A stretch of DNA of 64,000 nt, from NCBI RefSeq assembly GCF_900112615.1, contig NZ_FOMK01000001.1, positions 1,736,001 through 1,800,000 on the forward strand, written 5' to 3'. The position numbers were made by a program, and so were the translations under genes. Every line of letters starts with the position of its first letter. Position 1 is the first letter of the stretch. Source of the stretch: Chitinophaga sp. CF118. GTDB lineage: Bacteria > Bacteroidota > Bacteroidia > Chitinophagales > Chitinophagaceae. Below, piece by piece: positions 1 to 9,500 of this stretch. The notes below the pieces were generated by a model, which worked only from the letters and a program-made list of their open reading frames with translations, ran no database searches and was not told the origin of the DNA.

Positions 1-2595
1 ACCATCCCCGGCGTTAGTTCCATCCGCATCCTGGGAGAGAAAAAATATGCTATGCGACTCTGGATGGACCCGGCAAGGCTCTCTGCCTATAGCCTCACTC
101 CTACAGATGTACAAACGGCACTGAGCAAGGAAAACGTGGAATTACCCTCAGGTAAAATTGCAGGAAATGCAACTGAACTGACAGTACGTACTTTTGGTCG
201 CTTAAATACAGAAGAGGATTTTGATAACCTTATTATTAAGAATGTAAATGGTAATATAATCCACTTCCGGGATGTGGGTCAAGCCATACTGGGACCAGAA
301 AATGAAGAAACCATCCTGAAAGAATCCGGGGTTCCCATGGTGGCACTTGCCCTCTCACCTCAGCCAGGCTCTAACTATGTGGCTATTGCGGATGAGTTCT
401 ATAAACGCTATGAACTACTCAAAAAAGATCTGCCTAAAGATCTGACCACAAATATCGCAATCGATAATACCAGGTTCATACGGAAATCAATTGAAGAAGT
501 AGAAGAGACTCTTGTAGTAGCACTGGTACTGGTAATTCTGATTATCTATCTGTTCTTCCGCGACTGGCTCATGGCCTTCCGTCCACTGGTAGATATTCCC
601 GTATCCCTGATCGCAGCCTTCTTTATTATGTATGTTTGCGGATTTACCATTAATATCCTGACCCTATTGGCTATAGTATTGGCCACGGGACTGGTAGTTG
701 ATGATGGTATTGTGGTAACTGAGAATATCTATAAAAAAATTGAGGCTGGAATGCCAAGGATGCAGGCTGCCAAAGAAGGCTCCGAAGAGATCTTCTTTGC
801 TGTGATCGCGACTTCCATTACACTGGCTTTCGTATTTCTTCCCATTGTATTCCTCCAGGGATTTGTGGGGCGGCTGTTCCGGGAATTCGGGATCGTAGTG
901 GCTGGTGCCGTACTCATCTCTGCTTTTGTGTCCTTAACCTTAACGCCTGTCCTGAATGTGAAGCTGGGTCGTAAAACACACAAGCATTCCTGGTTCTACG
1001 AAAAAACAGAACCCTTCTTTACCGGTATGGAATCCGGATATCAGCGGGCTCTGGAATCATTTATGAAGATTCGCTGGATGGCAAAGCTTATTATAGCCAG
1101 CTGTCTTGCTCTCATATACCTCGTATTCAATACTCTGCAGTCAGAACTGGCTCCGATAGAAGACCGCAGCCAGTTCCGCCTCTCTATCAGCGCGCCGGAA
1201 GGAACGTCCTATGATTATATGGAACGTTATATGGATGGGCTGACACAGTTCATGATAGATTCCATTCCTGAAAAGAAGATCCTGATCACCGTAACTGCTC
1301 CCGGCTTCGGCAGCACGGCAGTAAACAGCGGATTTGCCAATGTGGTACTTACAGAACCACATGACCGTGCCCGATCCCAGAAAGAAATAGTGAACCTGGT
1401 GAACCGGAATATGTTCCGCTTTCCGGAAGGTAAAGTATTTGCTATAGAGCAACAGACTGTGCAGGTAGGCCGCCGTAGCGGACTGCCAGTATCATTTGTA
1501 CTACAACATATCAATTTCGATAGCCTTTCAGCGGTACTTCCTCAATTCCTTGATGAAGCCAACAGTGATCCTACTTTTGCAGGAGTCGATGTAGATCTGA
1601 AATTCAATAAACCTGAATTACGCCTCCAGATCAATCGCGCCAAGGCCAGTGAACTTGGAGTATCCGTTGATGATATTTCGCAAACCCTCCAGCTGGCACT
1701 CAGTAATCTCCGGTATGGTTACTTTATAAGAAATGGTAAACAGTACCAGGTAATGGGACAAGTATTCCGGGGTAACCGTGATGCTCCAGCAGACCTGCAG
1801 AATATTTATGTACGTAACAGTCGTGGTGAAGCCATCCAACTGGATAACGTGGTAACGATAGAAGAAGAAACCAGTCCTCCTATCATTTACCACTTTAACC
1901 GGTATAAATCGGCGACGATCTCTGCCAGCCTTGCTCCGGGAAAAACAATTGGAGACGGTATCAGCGCGATGTATCGCATTTATGATAAACTTCAGAAGAA
2001 AGGCGTACTCAATGATTCATATGTTGCAGCACTATCCGGCTCTTCCCGCGATTATGCGGAGAGCGGCTCCAATACAATGTTTGCACTGGTGCTCGCACTT
2101 GTACTCATTTATCTTGTACTGGCGGCTCAGTTTGAAAGCTGGGTGGATCCATTCATCATTATGCTCACAGTACCACTGGCCTTCGCAGGTGCATTGTTCT
2201 CCCTCTGGCTATTTAACCAGACCTGGAACATTTTTTCACAGATAGGAGTAATCATGTTGATAGGACTGGTAACAAAGAATGGGATCCTGATTGTAGAATT
2301 CGCCAATCATAAACGTGATGAGGGTGCAAACAAAGCTACTGCCGCGATACAGGCATCAGCCATGCGTTTGCGTCCTATCCTGATGACCAGTCTGGCTATG
2401 GCCCTGGGTGCATTGCCCATTGCCTTATCGCTTGGAGCAGCAGCAACGAGCCGTATTCCATTAGGGATTGTAATTGTGGGAGGAATTGTATTCTCTCTTA
2501 TCCTTACCTTATTTGTAATACCGGCTATGTATACTTACCTGTCGAGAAGAAAACAGGGTGGACAACAGAAATCTGAAGAAGAAGTACATGCATAA
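1..2595 (+). CDS. RND efflux permease (HAE1/AcrB type), 5' end outside window
   Basis: This is the inner-membrane proton-driven pump of a tripartite RND drug/solute efflux system. The reading frame is open from base 1, where TIPGVSSIRILG already matches the porter domain, so the start codon lies upstream. About 864 residues are visible against roughly 1040 in the family, so some 170 are missing. The TM4 segment carries the paired acidic residues of the proton relay (VVDDG, near codons 235-236, equivalent to AcrB D407/D408). Repeated hydrophobic helices follow, and the second-half signature GLVTKNGILIVEFAN is present. The end overlaps or nearly touches the TolC-like gene downstream, which implies co-transcription. 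A membrane-fusion protein would be expected upstream, outside the window. The substrate cannot be told from sequence. Confidence 0.95.
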   Translation, partial: TIPGVSSIRILGEKKYAMRLWMDPARLSAYSLTPTDVQTALSKENVELPSGKIAGNATELTVRTFGRLNTEEDFDNLIIKNVNGNIIHFRDVGQAILGPENEETILKESGVPMVALALSPQPGSNYVAIADEFYKRYELLKKDLPKDLTTNIAIDNTRFIRKSIEEVEETLVVALVLVILIIYLFFRDWLMAFRPLVDIPVSLIAAFFIMYVCGFTINILTLLAIVLATGLVVDDGIVVTENIYKKIEAGMPRMQAAKEGSEEIFFAVIATSITLAFVFLPIVFLQGFVGRLFREFGIVVAGAVLISAFVSLTLTPVLNVKLGRKTHKHSWFYEKTEPFFTGMESGYQRALESFMKIRWMAKLIIASCLALIYLVFNTLQSELAPIEDRSQFRLSISAPEGTSYDYMERYMDGLTQFMIDSIPEKKILITVTAPGFGSTAVNSGFANVVLTEPHDRARSQKEIVNLVNRNMFRFPEGKVFAIEQQTVQVGRRSGLPVSFVLQHINFDSLSAVLPQFLDEANSDPTFAGVDVDLKFNKPELRLQINRAKASELGVSVDDISQTLQLALSNLRYGYFIRNGKQYQVMGQVFRGNRDAPADLQNIYVRNSRGEAIQLDNVVTIEEETSPPIIYHFNRYKSATISASLAPGKTIGDGISAMYRIYDKLQKKGVLNDSYVAALSGSSRDYAESGSNTMFALVLALVLIYLVLAAQFESWVDPFIIMLTVPLAFAGALFSLWLFNQTWNIFSQIGVIMLIGLVTKNGILIVEFANHKRDEGANKATAAIQASAMRLRPILMTSLAMALGALPIALSLGAAATSRIPLGIVIVGGIVFSLILTLFVIPAMYTYLSRRKQGGQQKSEEEVHA

Positions 2596-2608
2596 TTTCA
2601 GTAACTAC

Positions 2609-3922
2609 ATGAAACGTACACTCATATATTTCTTTTTACTGTGTTGCTGTACAACACAGGCACAAAAAATACTCACGCTGGAACAGGCGATAGATCTGGC
2701 GTTGAAGAATAATTATGATATCCGCCTGGCACAGAATGATGCTGCTATTACGGCTAACGACTACGCTTACGCGAACTTTGCGTTTGTGCCGCGCGTGAAT
2801 GGTACAGCCTCTAACACCTGGAACCGCACACAAACAAAACAGGAATTTCTCAACGGTTCCCAACGAGATACCAGCGGTATCAAAAGCCGTAACTTCACCG
2901 CTAACGTGAACCTTGCCTGGACACTGTTTGATGGGCTTAAAATGTTTGCTACCAAACAAAAACTGGAAGCGATGCGCAACCTGGGTGAGCTGGCAGTAAA
3001 AGATCAACTGGTAAATACCGTAGCTAATATCATAGCTGGCTATTATAACATTGTACAGCAAAAGCAACAGCTACGCAATGTTTCAGAGCAGATGTCCATT
3101 TCGGAAGAAAGAGTGAAACTCTCTGATGCCAAATTCCAAACAGGGCTGGGGCCTAAAACAGACTGGCTGCAATCCAAAGTAGATCTAAATGCACAAAAGG
3201 CAACCTACCTGCGCCAACAAACATTAATAGAGCAAAGCAAATCTATACTAAATCAATTAATGTCTGTGGAAGCGGGTAACACCGGCTATGATGTACAGGA
3301 TACGATTCCGCTGAATATGGAGCTGGCTTATGGTAAGCTGCGGCAGGAAATTATGCAGAAAAATACCGGCCTCCTGGTAGCACAGCAGAACCTGACCGTA
3401 TCGCAGTTACAACTGAAAGAAAGCAAGGGCGATTATTTCCCGGTTATCAATTTTAATTCTGCTTACAATTACTCCCGTGTTAATTCCAACGCAGCAACGA
3501 ATTCCTTTAGTCCCGTTTATAACCAGAATGGAGTGCTTAGTTATGGTTTCTCTGCTACCGTTCCCATTTTTAACGGACTAAATGTAAGGCGGCAGGTAAA
3601 AGATGCACGGCTGAACGTAGATTATCAACAGCTGATGCTGGATAATACGCGAACTAAAGTAGACTTATCATTGAGCACCGCCTTTAAAGATTATGAGTAT
3701 TATAAAACGGCTGTAACACTGGAAGAAGAAAATATGGTGCTGGCCCGTGAAAATGTGATGGTGGCATTGGAGCGGTTCAAACAGGGTGTATCTACTTCTA
3801 TTGAACTGAGAGAGGCACAGCAAAGTCTGGAAGATGGGTTTAACCGGCTGATCAATGCCAGGTATAATATCAAACTGGCCGAAACACAGTTGTTACGATT
3901 AAATGGAATGCTCATCAATTAA
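2609..3922 (+). CDS. TolC family outer-membrane efflux protein
   Basis: This is the outer-membrane channel partner of the preceding RND pump. From the ATG at 2609 the protein is about 437 residues and opens with a clean signal peptide (MKRTLIYFFLLCC...TQAQ). It then shows the typical first-repeat motif LTLEQAIDLALKNNYDIRLAQND and long amphipathic helices rich in Gln, Asn and Leu (two OEP repeats). An alternative ATG at 2588 would overlap the pump gene by 8 bp and add seven residues before the signal peptide; 2609 is preferred because it gives a conventional leader. A strong stem-loop with a U-run at 3995-4027 ends the transcript. Family assignment is firm; substrate is unknown. Confidence 0.93.
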   Translation: MKRTLIYFFLLCCCTTQAQKILTLEQAIDLALKNNYDIRLAQNDAAITANDYAYANFAFVPRVNGTASNTWNRTQTKQEFLNGSQRDTSGIKSRNFTANVNLAWTLFDGLKMFATKQKLEAMRNLGELAVKDQLVNTVANIIAGYYNIVQQKQQLRNVSEQMSISEERVKLSDAKFQTGLGPKTDWLQSKVDLNAQKATYLRQQTLIEQSKSILNQLMSVEAGNTGYDVQDTIPLNMELAYGKLRQEIMQKNTGLLVAQQNLTVSQLQLKESKGDYFPVINFNSAYNYSRVNSNAATNSFSPVYNQNGVLSYGFSATVPIFNGLNVRRQVKDARLNVDYQQLMLDNTRTKVDLSLSTAFKDYEYYKTAVTLEEENMVLARENVMVALERFKQGVSTSIELREAQQSLEDGFNRLINARYNIKLAETQLLRLNGMLIN

Positions 3923-3994
3923 AAAGAAATAGAATAAATGAAGGGTCTGAGAGTTGTTTAAACGACTGCATATCTTCATCAGTAGTAGCCAAAT

Positions 3995-4027
3995 AAAAAA
4001 GCCTGTATTGTACTTACAGGCTTTTTT
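3995..4027 (+). terminator. Rho-independent terminator after TolC gene
   Basis: A 7-bp stem GCCTGTA/TACAGGC (4001-4007, 4015-4021) is followed by T6. The A-run before the stem could also let it act on the opposite strand, where the convergent gene ends at 4065. Confidence 0.85.
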
Positions 4028-4064
4028 ATTATCCAATTAAATAGTCTTTCGGACTATCCATATG

Positions 4065-4820
4065 TTAGTTTTCTTCTTCTTTCTTCGCAGGCATTGTCTT
4101 TTCCAGTTTGTATTGTTCAAAGCTTTGTTTGATATATAACATGAGGTCGTATTCCGTCGCATCCATTATAAACTGGTATCCGGGACGATAACGATGCATA
4201 AATGTATCAAGGTCGTTCCCGTTTAATTTGGTCATACGTTCCACCAGTTCAGGATTATAGCGATGATCGATGAATTTTTCCTTTTCCCAATATACCAGTT
4301 GCTCCTGGAAATGCTCTTTGCGCTTACGTGCCTTGCTGGGTACGAGATAAGTCAATGCTGTAATAGGATTGGATGGAAGCGTTTTCAGCACATCCAATGC
4401 CCCCGGTTTGTGATAATTAAAATACTTCCTGTATTCATCACGTACGGACATGGAATCCTGATGATAATCTTTTGCCCGTATATTCACCTGCTGTAAACCA
4501 AATACTCTTCTGGACAAGTATACGTTAATGAACATGGAAGTTGCAGGCACTGGTAAAATCTTCCCGTAATAGCTAAGCATGGAAAATTCAAGGGAATCTC
4601 CAGGCATCGCATCTATAGAAAAACGACCACTTTCATTTGTTATCGTACCGCTTCGCGTACTTTTATTGATAATTGTTACTCCCGGAAGGCCTGTTCTATT
4701 ATCCCCATCTGCCACCATACCAGATACTTTCACCTGCGCATGTACATGCTGCAGACAGAAAAACAGGTAAAAACATAATGCTCCGATGCTTCCGGAAAGT
4801 CTTTTGATTCGTCTAGGCAT
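4065..4820 (-). CDS. Secreted CarboxypepD_reg-like domain protein
   Basis: This is a 251-residue exported protein of a Bacteroidota-type family. A signal peptide (about residues 1-28, ending HVHAQ) leads into a carboxypeptidase regulatory-like beta-sandwich at about 30-110 (VSGMVADGDNRTGLPGVTI, then SGTITNESGRFSIDAMPGD). The remaining 140 residues are charged and helical with no recognised domain. The same beta-sandwich starts SusC proteins, but no TonB plug or barrel follows here. The protein is probably periplasmic or surface-associated; its function is unknown. It converges on the TolC gene. A TAAATTTG sequence on the minus strand (4825-4832) lies only 4 nt before the ATG, so if it is a promoter the mRNA would be leaderless. 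Confidence 0.8.
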   Translation of the reverse strand: MPRRIKRLSGSIGALCFYLFFCLQHVHAQVKVSGMVADGDNRTGLPGVTIINKSTRSGTITNESGRFSIDAMPGDSLEFSMLSYYGKILPVPATSMFINVYLSRRVFGLQQVNIRAKDYHQDSMSVRDEYRKYFNYHKPGALDVLKTLPSNPITALTYLVPSKARKRKEHFQEQLVYWEKEKFIDHRYNPELVERMTKLNGNDLDTFMHRYRPGYQFIMDATEYDLMLYIKQSFEQYKLEKTMPAKKEEEN

Positions 4821-4968
4821 CGCCCAAATTTAGTTTTCCCAGCGCAAATAAAACGTTAAAAATTGTCCACAATCAATATCCCGTATACTATACAGCTCCT
4901 ATATACACTTTGAAAAAGGCTATAGGCGTTGGACTATATTCCTATCTTTAACACTTATTTCAAACACT

Positions 4969-5886
4969 ATGCCTCATAAGATCATTTTTGCAACCCAGCG
5001 TTATCAGTACCTGAAAAACAAGGTATTAGCTCTGGCTCCACAATGGGAAAAAGGAATAATAGATATACGGGACTTCCCGGATGGAGAGCATTATCATTGC
5101 ATACAAAGTAATGTTGCCGATAAAGAAGTAATATTAATAGGAGGCACCATCGACGATAAAGAAACCCTGGAACTCTTTGATATAGCACATGGTTGTATCC
5201 AGCAGGGAGCCATATCCCTTAGCATCGTAATTCCTTTTTTCGGGTATTCCACTATGGAGCGGGCTGTAAAAGAAGGAGAGATCGTTAAGGCCAAAACAAG
5301 GGCATTGCTGTTCTCTGCACTTCCCAAAACGGATTCAGGCAATAGAATCATGTTGATAGACCTGCATGTGGATGGTATCACTTATTATTTTGAAGGCGGA
5401 ATCCGGCCGGTACACCTTTATGCTAAGGATCTGGTAAAGGAAGCTGCACTTGAGCTGGCCAATGGCCGTTCTTTTGTTCTGGCCAGTACAGATGCCGGCC
5501 GTGCTAAATGGGTAGAATCGCTGGCTAATGATCTGCATGTACCCGCTGCATTTGTATTCAAAAGACGAATTTCCGGAGATGAAACCCATATTACAGCCAT
5601 CAGCGCCGATGTCAAAGACAAACCCGTAATTATTTACGACGATATGATTCGTACAGGTGGTTCACTTATTCATGCTGCCCAAGCCTACATTGATGCCGGG
5701 GCAAGTGAGATCTCTGTTATCACTACTCATGGCATTTTTGCAGGTAACGGTTTCAACAAAATAAAGAACTGCGGCATCATTAAGAAAGTGATTTGTACAG
5801 ATACTCATCCTAATGCACTTGCCATTAATGATAGTTTGTTGGAGGTAAAGTCAGTAGATAAGATTATCGTTAACTGTTTCTCCTAA
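4969..5886 (+). CDS. Ribose-phosphate pyrophosphokinase (PRPP synthetase), divergent class II-like
   Basis: Predicted to transfer diphosphate from ATP to ribose 5-phosphate, giving PRPP for nucleotide, His and Trp synthesis. The 305-residue protein keeps the fold landmarks: FPDGE (36-40), DLHVDG (131-136) and the PRPP loop IIYDDMIRTGGS (221-232). The catalytic flexible loop differs from classical Prs: instead of the RQDRK-type sequence it has FGYSTMERAVKEGEIVKAKT (91-110), which resembles the TMER/EGE/ATA pattern of plant-type class II enzymes. The usual PDxGG ATP-site motif is replaced by STDAGRAKW (173-181). It is probably a second PRPP synthetase paralogue rather than the housekeeping enzyme. 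It stands alone, and a strong inverted repeat (5917-5979) follows it. Confidence 0.8.
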   Translation: MPHKIIFATQRYQYLKNKVLALAPQWEKGIIDIRDFPDGEHYHCIQSNVADKEVILIGGTIDDKETLELFDIAHGCIQQGAISLSIVIPFFGYSTMERAVKEGEIVKAKTRALLFSALPKTDSGNRIMLIDLHVDGITYYFEGGIRPVHLYAKDLVKEAALELANGRSFVLASTDAGRAKWVESLANDLHVPAAFVFKRRISGDETHITAISADVKDKPVIIYDDMIRTGGSLIHAAQAYIDAGASEISVITTHGIFAGNGFNKIKNCGIIKKVICTDTHPNALAINDSLLEVKSVDKIIVNCFS

Positions 5887-5916
5887 TTACTTAATAGACA
5901 TTGTATTATTAATATT

Positions 5917-5979
5917 ACCTGAGGTTCCCTTGGCAAGATGTTTGATATACAGCGCCAAAGGAACATTAGAGTGTCAGGT
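5917..5979. repeat. Inverted repeat between PRPP synthetase and GNAT genes
   Basis: Outer arms ACCTGA/TCAGGT (5917-5922, 5974-5979) enclose an inner 11-bp stem with one mismatch (5924-5934, 5954-5964). There is no U-run, so it is not a classical terminator. It may be an RNA structure in the leader of the GNAT gene or a cruciform. Confidence 0.5.
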
Positions 5980-5999
5980 ACTACGTCAACTGAAAATTA

Positions 6000-6431
6000 A
6001 TGTTAAAATTTCGTGTCATTGAACATGGAAGCAATGCTTACCATGAAATGGTATCCCTGCGGGATATTGTATTAAGAAAGCCACTGGGACTAAGTTTCAC
6101 GGCGGACTATCTGCAAAAGGAGATCAATGATCAGCTCATTGGATGTTATAAAGAAGAATCATTAGTGGCCTGTTGTATCCTTACGCGACTGGATGATAGT
6201 ACTGTACAATTACGGCAAATGGCTGTGGATAATACTCAACAGGGACAAGGTATTGGCCGCCAACTTATACTCTTTGCTGAGCAACAGTCAAAAAATAAGG
6301 GATATACACGATTAATGATGCATGCCAGAAAAGTAGCAAAAGGCTTTTATGAGAAATTGGGATACAGCGCACAAGGACCTGAATTTGAAGAAGTTGGAAT
6401 CCCCCATAATGAAATGAGTAAAGAATTATAA
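6000..6431 (+). CDS. GNAT family N-acetyltransferase
   Basis: A 143-residue acetyl-CoA-dependent acyltransferase of the ElaA/YitI-like single-domain kind. The acetyl-CoA pyrophosphate loop is clear (RQMAVDNTQQGQGIGRQL, about residues 79-96), followed by a helix and the C-terminal KGFYEKLGYSAQG motif that closes the GNAT fold. Its substrate cannot be deduced from sequence. The gene is monocistronic, 113 bp after the PRPP synthetase gene with a structured spacer between. The start is the first ATG and gives the normal family length. Confidence 0.85.
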   Translation: MLKFRVIEHGSNAYHEMVSLRDIVLRKPLGLSFTADYLQKEINDQLIGCYKEESLVACCILTRLDDSTVQLRQMAVDNTQQGQGIGRQLILFAEQQSKNKGYTRLMMHARKVAKGFYEKLGYSAQGPEFEEVGIPHNEMSKEL

Positions 6432-6572
6432 GGAAGGATAAATAAAAAATTGCCCTCCTTTCTCATTGTACAGGCCATTTCGATTGTATTATAAATAGAC
6501 CTAGATATCATACGATAAGACGGACACGGAAACCCGTCTAAAAAAATTTGTAACCAAATCTTCCAACAAAAA

Positions 6573-9500
6573 ATGAGAAGCCATGTACTTAACTGGTTGT
6601 GGCTGTGCTGTGCCTTTTTCTATAGTATTAGCCCATTAAAGGCCAGCGCAAGCGTTAACCAGCCCCTGTTCAATGTAATTGTTGATGGAACAGCATGTCA
6701 CTTTACATACTTTCAGCAGAAAGATACTACTGTAAAGCCAACAGCATCTCCTGTTGTGATTACACCTTCATCAGGTAAGCAAACAAAAGATACTACTAAA
6801 CCTGGTACAACAGCTCCCGTAGTGATCACTCCCTCTGGGAATAAGGACACTACAGGTAAAAACAAACCAGACTCTGCAACCCGCCAGGATAGTACAAAAC
6901 CCGCTACAGCAGGGAAAGATACTACTACAAAACCGGCTAATGATACTGCACTCATTGTACCTGCCGATGCTAATACTATTAAGAAAGAGATCGGGCAGTT
7001 CACTGTAAAAGGAATCGTGAAAGAGGCTGCCGGAACACCCATTCCGGGAGCAAAAATAATGAACACCAGTACCAAAGAAGCAGTAGCAGCCAATGTGGAT
7101 GGTACATTCATGTTGAAAGCATCCTCAAAAGATACGATCAAAATATCCGCTCCTTCTTTTGGAGAACAGTCAATTCCCATCACATCACGGGACTCTCTGA
7201 AAATTACACTCACTGCCGCATCTGCAGGTAAAAAACAACTGCAGGAAGTAGTAGTAACTGCATTGGGTATCCAGAAGAATCCGCGTTCCGTTGGATATGC
7301 AGTAGAAGAAGTGGGTGGCAATGCTGTGCAGGAAGCCAAAGAAGTAAACTTCGTCAATGCGCTTTCAGGTAAAGTACCAGGCCTGCAGATAAATACCAAT
7401 ACAGGTTCTATGGGTGGCTCTACCAAGATAAGTATCCGTGGACCCAAATCTATATTAGGCGATAACAATGCCTTTATAGTGGTAGATGGTACTCCTATTG
7501 TAAATAATAATACCAATGCTGCCGGTCAACAGAATGGTGGCGGTGGTTATGATTATGGTTCCTCTCTGCAGGATATTAACGCTGAAGATATTGAAAACAT
7601 TTCCGTATTGAAAGGCGCTGCTGCTACTGCCTTATATGGTAGTCGCGGTGCAAATGGTGTACTGCTGATCACTACTAAAAAACGTCCGGATGCTCCTGGT
7701 GGTATAGGCGTTACTTATAGTATCAATGCGCAGGTAGACCAGGTGTCTGTATTACCTAAATATCAGAACGAATATGGCGGGGGTACCGGTGGAAAATTCG
7801 ATACACTCTATTATAATCAGCACCCTGAAGGTTTCATCGACGAAGCACATGCTACTTACGACGACAACAACGGTAAGGGCCGCTACGATCTCCTGGTAAA
7901 ATATTCAGATGATGCTTCCTGGGGACCAAAATTATCAGGACAACTGGTACGGCCCTACTGGTCATGGGATAAAGATAAAGGCAATCCTTACTTCGGACAA
8001 ACAGATCCATGGGTGGCGCATCCCAATAATGTGAAAGATTTCTACAGATCGGGGTTCACACTCACCAACAATATTGCAATAGCAGGAAATGATGATAAAG
8101 GGTCCTTCCGTTTGTCTTACGGAAATATGAATCAGAAATTCATACTGCCAGGCGCTCACCTGACACGTAATAATATTGCCTTCAGTGGTAACTACGAAGT
8201 AGCAAAAGGATTAACAGGAACAGCATCCATAAATTATAGTATGCTGGACGCAAAAGGCAGGCCGGGAACCGGTTTCACAGGACCGAACCCAACGCTGCAG
8301 TTCACCATGTATGGTCAGCGGCAACTGGATAATGAAATGGAAAAACGTTATCAGTATGCAGACGGATCACAGATCTCATGGAACAGAAAATCATGGAGTG
8401 ATCCCACACCAGCGTCCAGCAATGGGCCATATTGGAACCGCTACAAGGATTATGAATCAGATAGCCGTAACCGGTTGTACGGAAATGCAGGGCTGGACTA
8501 TGAAGCAACCAAATGGTTAAGTTTCAGCGGCAGGGTATTTATGGATGATTATAATACACTGGAAGAAGAAAGAACAGCTAAAGATTACTTTGTAGGTTCT
8601 TATACCAAACGTGTTCGTACTTCCCGGGAAATGAACTACCAGTTAACGGCTAATATAAAAGCAGATATTTCCAGTGACCTGAAATTTAATGCAGTAGTGG
8701 GTGGTAATGTCATGCACCGTAAATGGACTACCACAGGAGGCAGTACTGTAGGAGGACTGATCATACCAGGTGTATATAATCTGAACAACTCTGTAACAAC
8801 AGCATTACCAATAGATGAATTTTTCGAGAAGCAAATCAATTCAACTTTTGCTACTGCTTCATTCGGATATAAAAACCTATTGTTCCTGGATCTGACCGGG
8901 CGTGCTGATTGGAGTTCCAGCCTAATAAGTACAAACAATCCTTACATATACCCATCAGCATCTTCAGCCTTTGTATTTTCAGACTTGTTGAAAAACTGGA
9001 AATGGCTCAGCTTTGGTAAGGTACGTGCAAGTGTATCTATGGTGGGTAATGATACAGATCCTTACCAGATCTATGATACTTATGATTTTATACCTCCTTT
9101 TGGCAGTAATCCTGTAACACAATTATCTTCTACTAAATACAATAAAACACTCAAGCCTGAACGTAGCCGGGAATATGAAACCGGGATACAGGTTAAATTT
9201 CTTGACAATCGTATTGGTGTAGATTTTACATACTATGATCGTGTCACAAAAGATCAGATCATTCCTCTACCCGTTTCTTCAGCTACTGGTTTTATAAATA
9301 CAATCGTAAATGGGGGTAGTGTACAAAACCATGGTATAGAAGTAGGTGTTGACCTGAATCCTATCCGCCTGAAAAATAGCTTCCGCTGGGATATCAGGGC
9401 TAACATTGCACGTAACAGGAACAAACTGCTGAACCTTGATATTGATCAGTATAATACATCTCTTCCTGTATTATTGATCGGAACAGACCGCCGTACACAA

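Noticed and set aside
6713..7516. 267-codon open frame antisense to the SusC 1 N-terminus
   Set aside because: It is the mirror of the Thr/Lys/Pro repeat region and plug of SusC; its Ser/Val-rich product has no domain and SusC on the other strand is unmistakable.
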